Assembly: GCA_019120175.1 (NCBI GenBank)
Contig: DWVP01000024.1
Coordinates: 186,001 to 250,000 of the forward strand
Source of the DNA: Candidatus Corynebacterium faecigallinarum
Lineage (GTDB): Bacteria > Actinomycetota > Actinomycetes > Mycobacteriales > Mycobacteriaceae
Direction of reading: 5' to 3'
Length of the DNA: 64,000 bases
Shown in pieces: positions 24,838 through 35,470 of this stretch. The notes beneath the pieces were generated by a model that had not been told where the DNA came from, did not search any database, and worked only from the letters and a program-made list of their open reading frames with translations. The stretch's first letter is position 1. Every line of letters starts with the position of its first letter. The translations under genes were made by a program, and so were the position numbers.

Positions 24838-26673
24838 ATGCAGGAGTACACCTCGGAGGCGCTGTACACCATCGGCGAGAACGAGACCTGTCTGACCGTG
24901 CTCAGGGACAACACCCTCGAGCGACCCCAGACGATCCTGTACAGCCGGCCACGGAAGTTCGAGTGGGTCGACGTCCGGGCCGACGATTTCCTGCGTGAGG
25001 TGTATGACGTCGCCAAAGGACTGATCGCCAATGGCATCGAACAGGGCGACCGCGTGGCCCTGATGTCCGACACCCGCTACGAGTGGTCCCTGATGGACTT
25101 CGCCATCATGGCCGCCGGTGCGGTCTCCGTGCCGATCTACCCCTCCTCGTCGACCTCGCAGTGCGGGTGGATCGTCCAGGATTCCGGTGCCAAGATCGGC
25201 ATTGCCGAGAAGTCCGGCCACGCCACCCGCCTGCGGACCTTCGTCCACGAGGGCCAGAAGGGTTCTGTCGAGGCCGGGGCCGCACAGCTCGACCGGGTGC
25301 TGTCCTTCTCCGAGGGTGCGGTCGACCAGCTGATCAAGGACGGCAAGGACATCGACGACGCCCGTGTCGAGGAGCGCATCGCCGCCACCAAGTCCTCCGA
25401 CGTCGCCTCGATCGTCTACACCTCCGGTACGACCGGCCGGCCCAAGGGCTGCCGCCTGCTGCACTCGAACTGGCTCGGCGAGGCACGTGCCATTCTCACC
25501 AACCCCATCGGCGGCATCGCCGTCGAAGGCAACCGCGCGCTGACCTTCCTGCCGCTGGCCCACGTCCTTGCCCGCGCCGTGTCCCTCGCCGTCACCCTCG
25601 GCGGCGCGTCCCAGTCCCACTGGTCCGAGATGTCCACCCTCGTCCCGGAGTTCTCCCGCGCCGAGCCGCACATTATCCTCGGTGTCCCCCGCGTCTTCGA
25701 GAAGGTGCACGCCGGTGTGAAGTCCAAAGCCGTCGACGGCGGCGGCATCGGAGCGAAGGTCTTCCCGCTCGCCGAGAAGACCGCCGTGGAGTACTCCAAG
25801 GCCCTGGACGGCGGACAGGGCCCCGGTGTGCTGCTCAAGGCCAGGCGCGCACTGTTCGACAAGCTCGTCTACGGCAAGGTCCGCGCCGCCCTGGGAGGCT
25901 CCCTGCAGTACTGCATTTCCGGCGGTTCCGCGCTGAACCCGGAGCTCATGCACTTCTTCCGGGGCATCGGCGTGCGGATCTACGAGGGCTACGGCATGAC
26001 CGAGTCCACCGCGGCCATCGCGGTGAACTTCGAGCCGGACAACATCATCGGCACCGTCGGCAGGCCTGTCGGCGGGAACACCGTCCGCATCGCCGAGGAC
26101 GGCGAGATCCTCATGAAGGGCACCGTGGTCTTCGACGGCTACTGGAACAACGAGGAGGCGACGAAGGACAGCTTCGACGAGGAAGGCTTCCTCAGGTCCG
26201 GTGACCTCGGCGCGCTGCTGCCCACCGGCCATCTGAAGATCACCGGCCGTAAGAAGGAGATCATCGTCACCGCCGGCGGCAAGAACGTCTCCCCGGGGCC
26301 GCTGGAGGACATCCTGCGCGCCGCCCCGCTGATCTCCCAGGCCATGGTCGTCGGTGACAATGAGAAGTTCATCGGCTCCCTGATCACTCTCGACGAGGAG
26401 GCCCTGGTCGGCTGGAAGAAACGCAACGGCATCGCCGAGCACGTCACCGTCAAGGAACTGGCGAAGAACCCGGTACTGCGCACCGAGATCCAGGACGCCA
26501 TCAACGAGGCGAACGATACCGTCTCCCACTCCGAGGGCATCAAGAAGTTCCGCATCTGCGCCCGTGACTTCACCGAGGAAGACGGTGAGATGTCCCCGTC
26601 GATGAAGGTCAAACGCTTCGTGGTCTCCCAGCACTTCGCCGACGACATCGCCTGGATCTACTCCTCGAAGTAG
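24838..26673 (+). CDS. Long-chain fatty-acid--CoA ligase (AMP-forming, FadD15-like, 611 aa)
   Basis: Activates fatty acids to acyl-CoA with ATP, for lipid synthesis or beta-oxidation. It has the adenylate-forming P-loop-like motif YTSGTTGRPKG at residues 194-204, FLPLAHVLAR, the ATP/AMP motif YEGYGMTESTAA, the hinge SGDLGALLPTGHLKITGRKKEIIVTAGGKN, and the catalytic Lys in the C-terminal EMSPSMKVKR region. The pattern and length match the FadD15 type of mycobacteria and corynebacteria. The ATG at 24838 follows GGAGAG. A 190-base promoter region precedes it. It acts at the cytoplasmic face of the membrane. Confidence 0.92.
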   Translation: MQEYTSEALYTIGENETCLTVLRDNTLERPQTILYSRPRKFEWVDVRADDFLREVYDVAKGLIANGIEQGDRVALMSDTRYEWSLMDFAIMAAGAVSVPIYPSSSTSQCGWIVQDSGAKIGIAEKSGHATRLRTFVHEGQKGSVEAGAAQLDRVLSFSEGAVDQLIKDGKDIDDARVEERIAATKSSDVASIVYTSGTTGRPKGCRLLHSNWLGEARAILTNPIGGIAVEGNRALTFLPLAHVLARAVSLAVTLGGASQSHWSEMSTLVPEFSRAEPHIILGVPRVFEKVHAGVKSKAVDGGGIGAKVFPLAEKTAVEYSKALDGGQGPGVLLKARRALFDKLVYGKVRAALGGSLQYCISGGSALNPELMHFFRGIGVRIYEGYGMTESTAAIAVNFEPDNIIGTVGRPVGGNTVRIAEDGEILMKGTVVFDGYWNNEEATKDSFDEEGFLRSGDLGALLPTGHLKITGRKKEIIVTAGGKNVSPGPLEDILRAAPLISQAMVVGDNEKFIGSLITLDEEALVGWKKRNGIAEHVTVKELAKNPVLRTEIQDAINEANDTVSHSEGIKKFRICARDFTEEDGEMSPSMKVKRFVVSQHFADDIAWIYSSK

Positions 26674-26723
26674 GACCCTCGACGTAGAAGCCTCGAAGTA
26701 AATTCGAGAATTATCCCGACCCG

Positions 26724-26750
26724 CCCCGGCCCAGCCTCCCTGGACCGGGG
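26724..26750 (+). terminator. Probable terminator of the acyl-CoA ligase gene
   Basis: CCCCGGCCCAG and CTGGACCGGGG pair around a CCTCC loop with a single C-A mismatch, followed by TTCGGTCTGTC. It lies 50 bases beyond the stop. The T-tract is poor, so termination may be partial. Confidence 0.5.
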
Positions 26751-26823
26751 TTCGGTCTGTCATACACTTGTGCCCTGCCCTACCGGGGACACGGCATACC
26801 GGACGTTGTGAGAGGAGACGCAC

Positions 26824-27510
26824 GTGCACGACGCCGCCAGACTGCGACTGCGCGAGCTCACTCAGAGCGTGTACGACATCGGCGACGAGGTCGCCGAGTA
26901 CATCGACAACCTCAGTGAGGCCATGGCTGACTGGGACACCGAACTCGTCGGCGACTGTGCCCTGGAGCTCCGTGAGGCGGTTGCCGGAGGACGTACCGAG
27001 GTGCGCGTCGCGCTCGCCGAGCTCAACGGCCTACGACAGGCCTTCGTCTCCGGCATCCGCTCCGGCTCTCTGTCGGCGTCGCTGTCGGCCAACGCCGTGA
27101 TCGACGACCACCCGGGACGCACCCTGTCCTTCCTGCGTAACCAGCAGGTCGTCCCGGTGGAACAGGCGCCCGCCCCGGTGGTGAGCACCGCGACCCTGCG
27201 GCTGACCCTGCGCAAGCACAACACCGAAGTGATTGACCAGCTCACCGAACTCGCCGAATGGGTCGTCGAGCAGACCCGCTGCGCGATCGAGGAGCAGAGC
27301 GTGCTGCTGCCCCAGGCACTGGCCCGGGCGGAGAAGCACGCCCTGGAACTGGTCGACACCTGGAACGCCACGGTGGTCGGCGACCACCCGGCGTTGGTGA
27401 CGGAACTGCGCGGGGAGGCCCCGCCACGCTTCCTCGCTGAACGGGCCCGGGTCGAGCAGATCGTGGGGAAGATCCGTTCCCGACGGGCCGCGGCCCAGCA
27501 GACCGGCTGA
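26824..27510 (+). CDS. Helical protein of unknown function (228 aa)
   Basis: Not recognised. Two similar helical halves: residues 1-75 (LRELTQSVYDIGDEVAEYID) and residues 120-228 (LRLTLRKHNTEVIDQLTELAEWV), joined by a Pro/Val linker with PVEQAPAPVV. Charged heptad-like patterns and RVEQIVGKIRSRRAA at the end suggest a coiled-coil or helical bundle in the cytoplasm. No cysteine cluster or membrane segment is seen. GAGAGGAG precedes the GTG at 26824. HemW starts about 20 bases after its stop, so the two may be co-transcribed. Codon bias is normal, so it is a real gene. Confidence 0.75.
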   Translation: MHDAARLRLRELTQSVYDIGDEVAEYIDNLSEAMADWDTELVGDCALELREAVAGGRTEVRVALAELNGLRQAFVSGIRSGSLSASLSANAVIDDHPGRTLSFLRNQQVVPVEQAPAPVVSTATLRLTLRKHNTEVIDQLTELAEWVVEQTRCAIEEQSVLLPQALARAEKHALELVDTWNATVVGDHPALVTELRGEAPPRFLAERARVEQIVGKIRSRRAAAQQTG

Positions 27511-27529
27511 GACCGATAGCATGGGGGGA

Positions 27530-28723
27530 ATGAGCAACGGTCTGTACATCCACGTGCCTTTCTGCAGCACACGGTGCGGCTACTGCGACTTCAACACCTA
27601 CACCCCCGGTGAGGACGGGACGTCCTCCACCGCCACCTACCTCGACGCCCTGGAACGGGAGCTCGAGCGTGCTGCTGCCGACTGGGACCGCACGGGCCCG
27701 CCGGAGACCGTCTTCCTCGGCGGCGGCACCCCCTCACTGCTCGGGGCGGACGGCCTGGCCCGCATCCTGCGGGCGGTGAAGAACTCCCTGGGGCTGGCCC
27801 CCGGTGCCGAGGTCACCACCGAGTCCAACCCGGAGTCGACCTCCCCGGAGTTCTTCGAGACCCTGCTGGAGGCCGGCTACACCCGCATCTCCCTGGGTAT
27901 GCAGTCCGCCGCCGGCCACGTCCTGAAGGTCCTGGAACGCGCCCACACCCCGGGCCGGGCACCCGAGGCCGCCGCCGAGGCACTGGCAGCCGGCTTCGAG
28001 CACGTCAACCTCGACCTGATCTACGGCACACCCACCGAAACCGATGACGACCTGCGGCTCACCCTCGAAGCCGCCCTGTCGACCGGGGTGGACCACATCT
28101 CGGCCTACTCGTTGATCGTGGAGGACGGCACGGCGATGGCGCGCAAGGTACGTAAGGGACTGCTGCCGGCCCCGGACGAGGACGTCTACGCCGACCGCTA
28201 CGAGATGATCGACACAGCACTGCAGGATGCCGGTATGCAGTGGTACGAGGTCTCCAACTGGTCGAAGCCGGGCGGGGAGTGCGAGCACAACCTGGTCTAC
28301 TGGCGTTCCGGCCAGTGGTGGGGAGCAGGGCCCGGGGCACACGGCTGTGTACGCCTGGCGCCGGGGGCCGAGGGCCACCACGACGGGCTGACCCGACTGG
28401 TGAACGCCAAACTGCCGCGACGTTACGCCGAGGCGCTGGAGGCAGGGAAGTCCCCGGTGACCACGGTGGAGCAGCTGAGCGGGGCCGACGTGCACACCGA
28501 ACGGATCATGCTGGGCCTGCGGCTGCGCGAGGGATTGGACGACTCCCTGCTGACCCACGCGGCCTCGGCCGTCGACCACCATGCGGGCCTGGGACTGCTG
28601 GAGCGGGTCGACGGGCGGACCCGGCTGACCGAGAAGGGACGACTGCTGGCCGACGGCATCATCACCGACATCCTGCTCGCCGAGGATGAAGAGGATGAGG
28701 CAGACGCGGTTCTTCGTGGATAA
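27530..28723 (+). CDS. hemW: HemW, radical SAM heme chaperone (397 aa)
   Basis: A HemN-like radical SAM protein now understood as a heme-transfer chaperone rather than a coproporphyrinogen oxidase. [15 protein letters not shown] carries the CxxxCxxC [4Fe-4S] motif at residues 12-19. Next come [11 protein letters not shown] (SAM site), [24 protein letters not shown] and the C-terminal HemW domain with [20 protein letters not shown] take the ATG at 27530, which begins at the family start; an ATG three codons upstream is possible. Its TAA overlaps a potential hrcA start (TAATG), matching the conserved hemW-hrcA-dnaJ order. Confidence 0.92.
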   Translation: MSNGLYIHVPFCSTRCGYCDFNTYTPGEDGTSSTATYLDALERELERAAADWDRTGPPETVFLGGGTPSLLGADGLARILRAVKNSLGLAPGAEVTTESNPESTSPEFFETLLEAGYTRISLGMQSAAGHVLKVLERAHTPGRAPEAAAEALAAGFEHVNLDLIYGTPTETDDDLRLTLEAALSTGVDHISAYSLIVEDGTAMARKVRKGLLPAPDEDVYADRYEMIDTALQDAGMQWYEVSNWSKPGGECEHNLVYWRSGQWWGAGPGAHGCVRLAPGAEGHHDGLTRLVNAKLPRRYAEALEAGKSPVTTVEQLSGADVHTERIMLGLRLREGLDDSLLTHAASAVDHHAGLGLLERVDGRTRLTEKGRLLADGIITDILLAEDEEDEADAVLRG

Positions 28724-28731
28724 TGGACCAC

Positions 28732-29793
28732 ATGAGTAAGAGAGAGGTCGCCGGCACATCATCCACCAGCCAACGGCGCGCGCAGGTGTTGCACGCGATC
28801 GTCGCCGACTTCATCTCCTCCCATGAACCCGTCGGCTCCAAGTCGCTGGTGGACCGTCACAACCTGGGGGTCTCCTCGGCGACGGTGCGCAATGACATGG
28901 CCGTCCTGGAGTCCGAGGGCTACATCATCCAGCAGCACACCAGCTCCGGGCGTATCCCGACGGAGAAGGCCTACCGCCACTTCGTCGACGGCATCGCACG
29001 GATCAAGCCGCTGAGTCGCCCGGAACGCCAGGCGATCATGGGCTTCCTCGAAGGCGGGGTGGACATGGAGGACGTGCTGCGCCGCAGCGTCCAACTGCTG
29101 GCCCAGCTCACCCGGCAGGTCGCCGTGGTGCAGATCCCGGACCTGCGCCGCGGCCGGGTCAAGCACTGCGAGATCGTGCAGCTGGCGGACACCCGCCTGT
29201 TGCTGGTGCTGATCACCGACTCCGGCCAGGTCGAGCAGCGCAATGTGGACCTCGCCGAGGCACTGCCCGCCGAGGAGCTGCCGAAGTTGCGCGAACTGAT
29301 CAATGAGACACTCGTCGGTCACACCCTCGACGACGCCTCCGCGGCGATCGCCGCGATGGCCGCGGGCGAGGACGACCGGGTCCCGCCACTGCTGCGTAGA
29401 CCCGCACTGACCTGCGCCACGGTGCTGGTGGAGACGATGCTGGAACGTCCCACCGACCGGCTGCTGCTGGCTGGCACCCCGAACCTGGTGCGCAGCGGTG
29501 AACTCGCCGGGGTGCTGGACGCCCTGGAGGAGCAGGTCGTCGTCCTGCGGCTGCTGTCTGCCGCCCGCGACCATGTGGCCGCCGACAACTACGGGGTCAG
29601 CGTGACGATCGGCGAGGAGAATGAACCGGCCGAGTTGCGGTCCGCCGCCGTCGTGGCCACCGGCTACGGGTCCCGTGACTCCCTGCTCGGCGGGATGGGC
29701 GTCCTCGGCCCGACCTACCTGGACTACCCGGGCACCATCAGTTCGGTGCAGGCGGTGGGCCACTACGTATCCCGCATTCTCGGCGGGGAGTAG
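28732..29793 (+). CDS. hrcA: HrcA heat-inducible transcription repressor (353 aa)
   Basis: A repressor that binds CIRCE elements and controls groES/groEL-type chaperone genes. The N-terminal winged helix has [28 protein letters not shown] and [16 protein letters not shown], both diagnostic. The GAF-like middle is followed by the C-terminal [38 protein letters not shown]. Length is standard. Two ATGs (28723 and 28732) are possible; the first overlaps the hemW stop. I see no CIRCE repeat just upstream, so it may be expressed from the hemW transcript. dnaJ follows after 87 bases. Confidence 0.92.
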   Translation: MSKREVAGTSSTSQRRAQVLHAIVADFISSHEPVGSKSLVDRHNLGVSSATVRNDMAVLESEGYIIQQHTSSGRIPTEKAYRHFVDGIARIKPLSRPERQAIMGFLEGGVDMEDVLRRSVQLLAQLTRQVAVVQIPDLRRGRVKHCEIVQLADTRLLLVLITDSGQVEQRNVDLAEALPAEELPKLRELINETLVGHTLDDASAAIAAMAAGEDDRVPPLLRRPALTCATVLVETMLERPTDRLLLAGTPNLVRSGELAGVLDALEEQVVVLRLLSAARDHVAADNYGVSVTIGEENEPAELRSAAVVATGYGSRDSLLGGMGVLGPTYLDYPGTISSVQAVGHYVSRILGGE

Positions 29794-29880
29794 AACGTAC
29801 TACACTTGGAGGGGTTTTTGACCTCCCCACAGTGACACCCGTCAGCGATACCCATCAGCGATTAATGGAGCATATTTCCC

Positions 29881-31029
29881 TTGGCTCGTGACTACTACGG
29901 AATCCTCGGCCTCGACAAGGAGGCCTCGGAGTCCGACATCAAGAAGGCCTACCGTCGACTGGCCCGCAAGTACCACCCGGACGTGAACCCGTCCGAGGAG
30001 GCGGCGGAGAAGTTCCGGGAGGCCTCGGTGGCGCAGGAGTACCTCCTGGACCCTCAGAAGCGTCAGATCATCGACGCCGGTGGCGACCCCGAGCAGCAGG
30101 GCGGCTTCGGCGGCCCGGGTGCCGGTGGCTTCGGCGGTGCCGGCGGTTTCGGTGACATCTTCGACGCCTTCTTCGGCGGCGGTGCAGGCGGCGGTGGTGG
30201 CCCCCGGGCGTCCCGCGTGCGTCCCGGCAACGACGCCCTGCTGCGCATGCAGCTGACCCTGCAGGAGTGCTTCACCGGCGTGGAGCGCGAGGTCACCGTG
30301 GACACCGCGGTGGTCTGCGACAGCTGTGAGGGCAGCGGCTCGAAGACCAAGGCCGCCCCGACGACCTGCCCGACCTGTCAGGGTCAGGGCCAGGTCATGC
30401 AGGTGCAGCAGTCGATCCTGGGCCAGGTCCAGGTGGCGCGTGCCTGCCCGCGGTGCCAGGGCACCGGTGAGATCATCGAGGATCCCTGCGAGGAGTGCGC
30501 CGGCGACGGTCGCGTCCGTGCACGTCGCGACATCGAGGTCAACATCCCGGCGGGTATCCGCGACGGGATGCGCATCCGGATGGCCGGCAAGGGCGAGGTC
30601 GGCCCCGGTGGCGGACCGGCCGGCGACCTCTACGTCGAGGTGCAGGTCAAGGAGCACCCCTATTTCCTGCGCGACAACGACGACCTGCACGTCACCGTGA
30701 AGGTGCCGATGGTGGACGCCGCCCTGGGCACCACCGTCGAGGTCCCGCTGCTGGACGACTCGGTCGCCACGGTGACCGTGGATCCGGGTACCCAGCCGGA
30801 GGCTGTGGTGCGGGTGAAGGGCAAGGGTATTCCGCACCTGCGCCGTGAGGGGGCCGGTCACCTGATCGCGCACGTGGACGTGACCGTGCCCAACGATGTG
30901 GACCGCAAGCAGCAGGAGCTGCTCGAGCAGCTGCGTGAGCTGTCGAAGGAGTCCGCCGGGCTGCAGTCCGACGAGGACGAGAAGTCCGGCGGCCTGTTCT
31001 CCCGGCTGCGCCAGAAGTTCGGACGCTAG
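29881..31029 (+). CDS. dnaJ: DnaJ chaperone (second-type DnaJ, 382 aa)
   Basis: Co-chaperone that stimulates DnaK ATPase and delivers unfolded proteins. The J domain contains [21 protein letters not shown] and the essential HPD at residues 37-39. A long Gly/Phe-rich linker follows (about 70-115). Four zinc motifs are present: [24 protein letters not shown] and CEECAGDG, then the C-terminal substrate domains. The start is a TTG at 29881 after GGAG; no other in-frame start precedes the domain. Position between hrcA and rsmE is the usual context of the actinobacterial dnaJ2. Confidence 0.93.
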   Translation: MARDYYGILGLDKEASESDIKKAYRRLARKYHPDVNPSEEAAEKFREASVAQEYLLDPQKRQIIDAGGDPEQQGGFGGPGAGGFGGAGGFGDIFDAFFGGGAGGGGGPRASRVRPGNDALLRMQLTLQECFTGVEREVTVDTAVVCDSCEGSGSKTKAAPTTCPTCQGQGQVMQVQQSILGQVQVARACPRCQGTGEIIEDPCEECAGDGRVRARRDIEVNIPAGIRDGMRIRMAGKGEVGPGGGPAGDLYVEVQVKEHPYFLRDNDDLHVTVKVPMVDAALGTTVEVPLLDDSVATVTVDPGTQPEAVVRVKGKGIPHLRREGAGHLIAHVDVTVPNDVDRKQQELLEQLRELSKESAGLQSDEDEKSGGLFSRLRQKFGR

Positions 31030-31037
31030 GAGTCCCC

Positions 31038-31793
31038 ATGACCGACCCGGTGTTCCTCGTCCCCGACCTCGCCGCGCAGCTGGATGCGGTGGGGGAGACC
31101 GGCGCGTTCGTCCTGCCGGACGCCGAGGCACGCCATGCGTCGGTCAAGCGCATCCGGGAAGGTGAAGCCGTGGTGCTCACCGACGGTGCGGGTCTGGGGG
31201 TCGCCGGACAGTGGGCCGTCGATGGCCGGGTGACCGGTTCGGCGGTGCTGGACGCTGCGTCCCACCGTCCGCGGGTGACCGTGGTCCAGGCGATCCCGAA
31301 GTCGGAACGCTCCGAGCTGGCCGTGGACCTTGCGGTGCAGGCCGGTGCCGACCGGGTGATCCCGTGGCAGGCCGACCGGTGCATCTCCCGGTGGGACAAG
31401 GATGCGAAGAAGACCGCCAAGGCGCGGGCGAAGTGGCAGGCCACCGCGGTTTCCGCGATGAAGCAGTCCCGACGCCTGTCGGGTGCGGACGTCGGCGAGC
31501 TGCTCGGCGACATCGCCGATCTGCCGCGGCACCTGGGCGACCTCCCCGGTTCGGTGCGGCTGCTCGTCCTGCACGAGGAGGCGGCGACCCCGCTGTCCCG
31601 GATCGACCTGGACGTCGACGACATCGTCCTGGTCATCGGCCCCGAGGGCGGGGTCAGTGAACGTGAGGTCGAGGCGGTGTCGGGCTTCGGCGGCCAGGCG
31701 GTCGTCCTCGGCCCCGAGGTCTACCGCACCGCCAGCGCCGCGGCGATCGCCCTGGGCGCGATCGGGGTGCTCACCGGACGCTGGGCGCGGTAG
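31038..31793 (+). CDS. rsmE: RsmE, 16S rRNA m3U1498 methyltransferase (251 aa)
   Basis: SPOUT-type methyltransferase that modifies U1498 of 16S rRNA using SAM. The N-terminal PUA-like part has FVLPDAEARHASVKRIREGE. The knotted C-terminal domain has VVQAIPKSERSELAVDLAVQAGADRVIPWQADRC, then LVIGPEGGVSEREVE and LGPEVYRTASAAAIALGAI, which form the SAM knot. Length is typical. It starts 8 bases after dnaJ with an AGGAG in that gap, so it is in the same operon. The product is a homodimeric cytoplasmic enzyme. Confidence 0.93.
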   Translation: MTDPVFLVPDLAAQLDAVGETGAFVLPDAEARHASVKRIREGEAVVLTDGAGLGVAGQWAVDGRVTGSAVLDAASHRPRVTVVQAIPKSERSELAVDLAVQAGADRVIPWQADRCISRWDKDAKKTAKARAKWQATAVSAMKQSRRLSGADVGELLGDIADLPRHLGDLPGSVRLLVLHEEAATPLSRIDLDVDDIVLVIGPEGGVSEREVEAVSGFGGQAVVLGPEVYRTASAAAIALGAIGVLTGRWAR

Positions 31794-31855
31794 CGGCACC
31801 GGCCCCGGTGCTAACCTGGAGCCCCAGGAATTCCGCGGACCAAGGAGTGGTTCCG

Positions 31856-32251
31856 ATGCCCACCGATGCGGCACTAGCCAGGAAACTGCAGATCAAGACG
31901 GACACGGAAGTCTGGGTCTGGCCACCGGGAACGACCACGGCCGACACCGTCACCGAGGCACCGGTGGACGACATCACCGAGGCCGAGGTCGCGCTGCTGT
32001 TCACCGCTGACCGTGCCGCCGTCGACGAGGTCCTCGACGCCCACCGCGACGACCTGGCCGGCTACCGGGCGGTATGGACCATCTACGCCAAAGCAAGCTC
32101 GTCCGACACCACCGACATCAACCGCGACCTGCTGTGGATCCAGCTCGACGGGTACAACTGGCGGGCGGTCTCCCAGGTCTCCTACAGCGACGACCTGTCG
32201 GCGCTGCGGGTCCGTCCACTGAAGGACGGGGAGACCTCGCCGGTGCAGTAG
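31856..32251 (+). CDS. Conserved hypothetical protein, DUF3052-like plan (131 aa)
   Basis: The start ALARKLQIKTDTEVWVWPPG and the end WRAVSQVSYSDDLSALRVRPLKDGE recall the general plan of the DUF3052 group, in which an IK-x-G turn opens the protein and a W-x-A-x-x-VS strand closes it. I am not certain it belongs to the family. It is acidic in the middle, with no cysteines or membrane segment. The ATG at 31856 follows a perfect AAGGAG, so I prefer it to a start 16 codons upstream. It lies between rsmE and phoH. Function unknown. Confidence 0.75.
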   Translation: MPTDAALARKLQIKTDTEVWVWPPGTTTADTVTEAPVDDITEAEVALLFTADRAAVDEVLDAHRDDLAGYRAVWTIYAKASSSDTTDINRDLLWIQLDGYNWRAVSQVSYSDDLSALRVRPLKDGETSPVQ

Positions 32252-32284
32252 ACTCAGCCGCAGCAGCAAGACAGAGAAACACGG

Positions 32285-32309
32285 CACAACCCACAACCCA
32301 CAACCCACA
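32285..32309. repeat. CACAACC heptamer repeated in the phoH leader
   Basis: Three tandem copies of CACAACC (32285-32305) and a partial fourth occupy the 80-base gap before phoH. No stem forms, and it is C/A-rich, so the leader may stay unstructured. Possibly variable in number between strains. Confidence 0.6.
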
Positions 32310-32332
32310 GCACGGAGAACCGAAAGAACACT

Positions 32333-33439
32333 GTGAAGCAACCACCCAGGAAGATCGTGTCCACCACCGTCGACCTCGAGCCGGCGACCGCACCGATCGT
32401 CGCCGGCACCGCAGACGAGAACCTGCGGGTCATCGAGGACCTCGTGGACGCCGACCTGTTCAGCCGTGGACACCACGTCACCGTCAGGGGTGAGGCCTCG
32501 CAGGTGTCCCGTGCCCGCCAGGTGCTGCGTGAGCTGGAGTCCATGGCCGCCCGCGGCTCCGCGGTGACCCCGGACCTGACCCGCCGCACCGTCGACCTCG
32601 TCGACCAGACGAACGCCCAGGTGAGCGCCCCGACCGAGGACAGCGGGGCCGAGATGTCCGGCATGGCCGAGGTCACCCAGCCGGCGATCGTGACCCGTCG
32701 CGGCAAGACGGTGCGTCCGAAGACGCTCGGCCAGCGTGACTACGTCGACGCCATCGACAACTCCACCGTCGTCGTCGGTGTCGGCCCGGCCGGAACCGGT
32801 AAGACCTACCTGGCGGTCGCCAAGGCTGTCCAGGCGCTGCAGAACCGGGAGATCACCCGCATCATCCTCACCCGCCCGGCGGTGGAGGCGGGGGAGAAGC
32901 TGGGCTTCCTGCCCGGCACCCTCGGCGAGAAGATCGACCCATACCTGCGGCCGCTCTACGACGCCCTGCGCGACATGCTCGACCCGGAGGCCATCCCGAA
33001 GCTCATCGAGTCCGGGGTCATCGAGGTCGCCCCGCTGGCGTACATGCGTGGACGCACCCTCAACGGTGCCTTCGTCATCCTCGACGAGGCACAGAACACC
33101 ACCCCGGCTCAGATGAAGATGTTCCTCACCCGCCTGGGCTTCGGCTCCAAGATCGTGGTCACCGGCGACCTCACCCAGGTGGACCTGCCGAACCACCAGA
33201 AGAGCGGGCTGACCGTCGCCCACGAGATCCTCTCCGGGGTCGACGGGGTGACCGTCACCGAGTTCGACTCGCAGGACGTGGTCCGCCACCACCTGGTGGG
33301 ACGCATCATCCAAGCCTACGACCGCTACGAGGCGGCGCAGGCGGCCGACGAGGAACTGGCCCGGCAGGACCGGGAGGAACGACAGGCGGAACGCCGCTGG
33401 CAGCAGGCCGGGCGCAGTGCGGAAGGAAGGGTCCGATGA
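32333..33439 (+). CDS. phoH: PhoH-like P-loop ATPase (368 aa)
   Basis: A cytoplasmic ATPase of the PhoH family, associated with RNA metabolism and nearly always beside ybeY. The N-terminal 120 residues resemble a KH-like RNA-binding region ([22 protein letters not shown]). The ATPase has Walker [30 protein letters not shown], Walker [13 protein letters not shown], and [11 protein letters not shown]. The GTG at 32333 is the first start. Its end overlaps ybeY by 4 bases (ATGA), so translation is coupled. Length is typical for the actinobacterial form. Confidence 0.92.
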   Translation: MKQPPRKIVSTTVDLEPATAPIVAGTADENLRVIEDLVDADLFSRGHHVTVRGEASQVSRARQVLRELESMAARGSAVTPDLTRRTVDLVDQTNAQVSAPTEDSGAEMSGMAEVTQPAIVTRRGKTVRPKTLGQRDYVDAIDNSTVVVGVGPAGTGKTYLAVAKAVQALQNREITRIILTRPAVEAGEKLGFLPGTLGEKIDPYLRPLYDALRDMLDPEAIPKLIESGVIEVAPLAYMRGRTLNGAFVILDEAQNTTPAQMKMFLTRLGFGSKIVVTGDLTQVDLPNHQKSGLTVAHEILSGVDGVTVTEFDSQDVVRHHLVGRIIQAYDRYEAAQAADEELARQDREERQAERRWQQAGRSAEGRVR

Positions 33440-34065
33440 GCATCGAGGTTTTCAACGAGTCCGGCTACGGCGAGGTCAACGAGGAGGAGCTGATCGACGT
33501 CGCCCGCTTCGCGCTGTGGAGCCTGGACGTGCACTCCAGTGCCGAGCTGTCGATCCACATCGTGGACCTGGACACCATCGCCGACCTGCACGTGCGGTGG
33601 CTGGATCTGCCGGGCCCGACGGACGTGATGAGCTTCCCCATGGACGAGCTGACCCCCGGGTGGGGACGTAAGGACGGCCCGCCCCCGGGCCCCGGCGTGC
33701 TCGGCGACATCATGCTGTGCCCGGAGTTCGCCCGCGGCCAGGCCGACCGGGCCGGCCACCCGCTGGCCCACGAGCTCGACCTGTTGACCGTACACGGTGT
33801 GCTGCACCTGCTGGGCTTCGACCACGTGTTGCCCGAGGAGGAGCAGTGCATGTTCGCACTGCAGAACGAGATCCTCGCCGACTGGTACGACTCCCAGGAG
33901 GAACGCGGCGTCTCCTTCGGCCCGAAGCCCTCGGGGGCCGCGGCGTTCCCGAGTGCCGCCGACCGCGACGAGGAGGGCTGGAACAACCCGGTGCCGCCGC
34001 CGTACAGCGACAGCGCCGCAGACTCCGACGAGAGCGCCGACAGCGGCAGCGACGCTGATGCCTGA
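33436..34065 (+). CDS. ybeY: YbeY, rRNA maturation endoribonuclease (209 aa)
   Basis: Single-metal RNase for 16S rRNA 3' processing and ribosome quality control. The zinc motif is [11 protein letters not shown] (three His), with [11 protein letters not shown] and [10 protein letters not shown] upstream in the usual order. The core ends near residue 155; a 50-residue acidic Ser/Asp-rich tail ([18 protein letters not shown]) is an extension beyond the E. coli enzyme. It overlaps phoH at its start and the CorC-like gene at its end (34058). Coupling with phoH and era fits a ribosome assembly operon. Confidence 0.93.
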   Translation: MSIEVFNESGYGEVNEEELIDVARFALWSLDVHSSAELSIHIVDLDTIADLHVRWLDLPGPTDVMSFPMDELTPGWGRKDGPPPGPGVLGDIMLCPEFARGQADRAGHPLAHELDLLTVHGVLHLLGFDHVLPEEEQCMFALQNEILADWYDSQEERGVSFGPKPSGAAAFPSAADRDEEGWNNPVPPPYSDSAADSDESADSGSDADA

Positions 34066-35470
34066 CCTCCCGGTGGCGGTCGACGCGGTCATCGCCCTGC
34101 TGGTGATCCTGCCGCTGGCCGGTGTGCTGTCATCGATGGAGACGGCGTTGAGCTCGCTGTCCCTGGCCCGCGTCGAGTCCCTGGTGAAGGACGAACGCAG
34201 CGGGGCTCCCCGTCTGCTGCGGGTGATGAACAACCGCCCGACCTACATCAACCTGCTGGTGCTCCTGCGCACCGTGTGCGAAGCAGGTGCGGCGGTGCTG
34301 GTCACCGTCGTGGCCCTGGACCTCATCGGGGACAAGGGCTGGGCCATGACCGCGGCCATCGTACTGGTGTCTCTGCTGATCTACGTCGCCGTCGGCGTCG
34401 TCTCCCGCACCATGGGTCGACGCAACCCCTACACCCTGTCGATGCGGACGTCCTGGTTCCTCGTCGCGGTCACCAGGGTGCTGGGCCCGCTGGCCAGGGT
34501 GCTGGTGTGGTTCGGTGGACTGTTCACCCCGGGGCGGGCCCTGCGTGACGGACCCTTCGCCAGCGAGATCGAACTGCGCGAGATGGTCGACATCGCCTCT
34601 GAGCGTGGCGTGGTGGAGGTCGACGAACGGCGGATGATTCAGTCCGTCTTCGACCTGGCGTCCACCACCGCCCGCGAGGTGATGGTGCCGCGGCCGGAGA
34701 TGCTGTGGATCGAGGCCGACAAGAACGCCAGCCAGGCCGTGCGCCTGTGCGTGCGCTCCGGTCTGTCCCGCGTTCCCGTGGTCGGGGAGAGCGTCGACGA
34801 CGTGGTCGGCATGGCCTACCTCAAGGACCTGGTCGCCGCGACCTACGACTCCGATGCCACCTCCAGCCCCCGGACGACCCCGGTGTCCGAGCTGATGCGG
34901 GAGGCCGTGTTTGTCCCGGACTCCCGGATGCTCGACGACCTGCTGGAGGACATGCAGCGCGACCAGATCCACATCGCCGTGCTCGTCGACGAGTACGGCG
35001 GAACCGCCGGACTGGTGAGCATCGAGGACATCCTCGAGGAGATCGTCGGCGAGATCTCCGACGAGTACGACCGGGAGGACGACGCCCCGGTGGAGTACCT
35101 CGACCCGGGCCGCTACCGGGTGGACTCCTGGCTGAGCCTGGGCGACCTGGTGGAGGTGTACGAGGAGAACGGTGTTGACCTGGAGTTCCCGCAGGAGATC
35201 ACCGATGAGGTGGAGACCGTCGCCGGCCTGGTCTCCTTCGAACTCGGCCGGGTGCCCCTCCCGGGTGCGGAGGTCGATGTGGCCGGACTGCACCTGACGT
35301 GCGAAGGTGGACGTGATCGTCGTGGTCGGGTGAAGATCCGCTCCATCGTGGTGGCCGGGCCGACCCCGGGGCCGGACGGTCAGGACGGTCCGGACAACCA
35401 GGACCCAGCCGACGACCGTGACGGTGATGACCGTGACAACCATGATGACGAGGACAAGGATCCACGATGA
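34058..35470 (+). CDS. CorC/HlyC-family membrane protein with CBS domains (470 aa)
   Basis: Architecture DUF21-CBS-CBS-CorC_HlyC. Three or four membrane helices occupy residues 1-140 ([22 protein letters not shown]), then [21 protein letters not shown] and [30 protein letters not shown] form the CBS pair, followed by the FAD-like C-terminal domain with DSWLSLGDL. Family members are linked to magnesium/cobalt efflux or tolerance. An acidic Asp-Gly-rich tail of 40 residues is unusual but fits this organism. It overlaps ybeY at 34058 and era at 35467. Confidence 0.88.
   Translation: MPDLPVAVDAVIALLVILPLAGVLSSMETALSSLSLARVESLVKDERSGAPRLLRVMNNRPTYINLLVLLRTVCEAGAAVLVTVVALDLIGDKGWAMTAAIVLVSLLIYVAVGVVSRTMGRRNPYTLSMRTSWFLVAVTRVLGPLARVLVWFGGLFTPGRALRDGPFASEIELREMVDIASERGVVEVDERRMIQSVFDLASTTAREVMVPRPEMLWIEADKNASQAVRLCVRSGLSRVPVVGESVDDVVGMAYLKDLVAATYDSDATSSPRTTPVSELMREAVFVPDSRMLDDLLEDMQRDQIHIAVLVDEYGGTAGLVSIEDILEEIVGEISDEYDREDDAPVEYLDPGRYRVDSWLSLGDLVEVYEENGVDLEFPQEITDEVETVAGLVSFELGRVPLPGAEVDVAGLHLTCEGGRDRRGRVKIRSIVVAGPTPGPDGQDGPDNQDPADDRDGDDRDNHDDEDKDPR

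Noticed and set aside
28600..28740. A CIRCE element controlling hrcA
   Set aside because: No TTAGCACTC-N9-GAGTGCTAA-like inverted repeat is present upstream of hrcA or dnaJ in this window.
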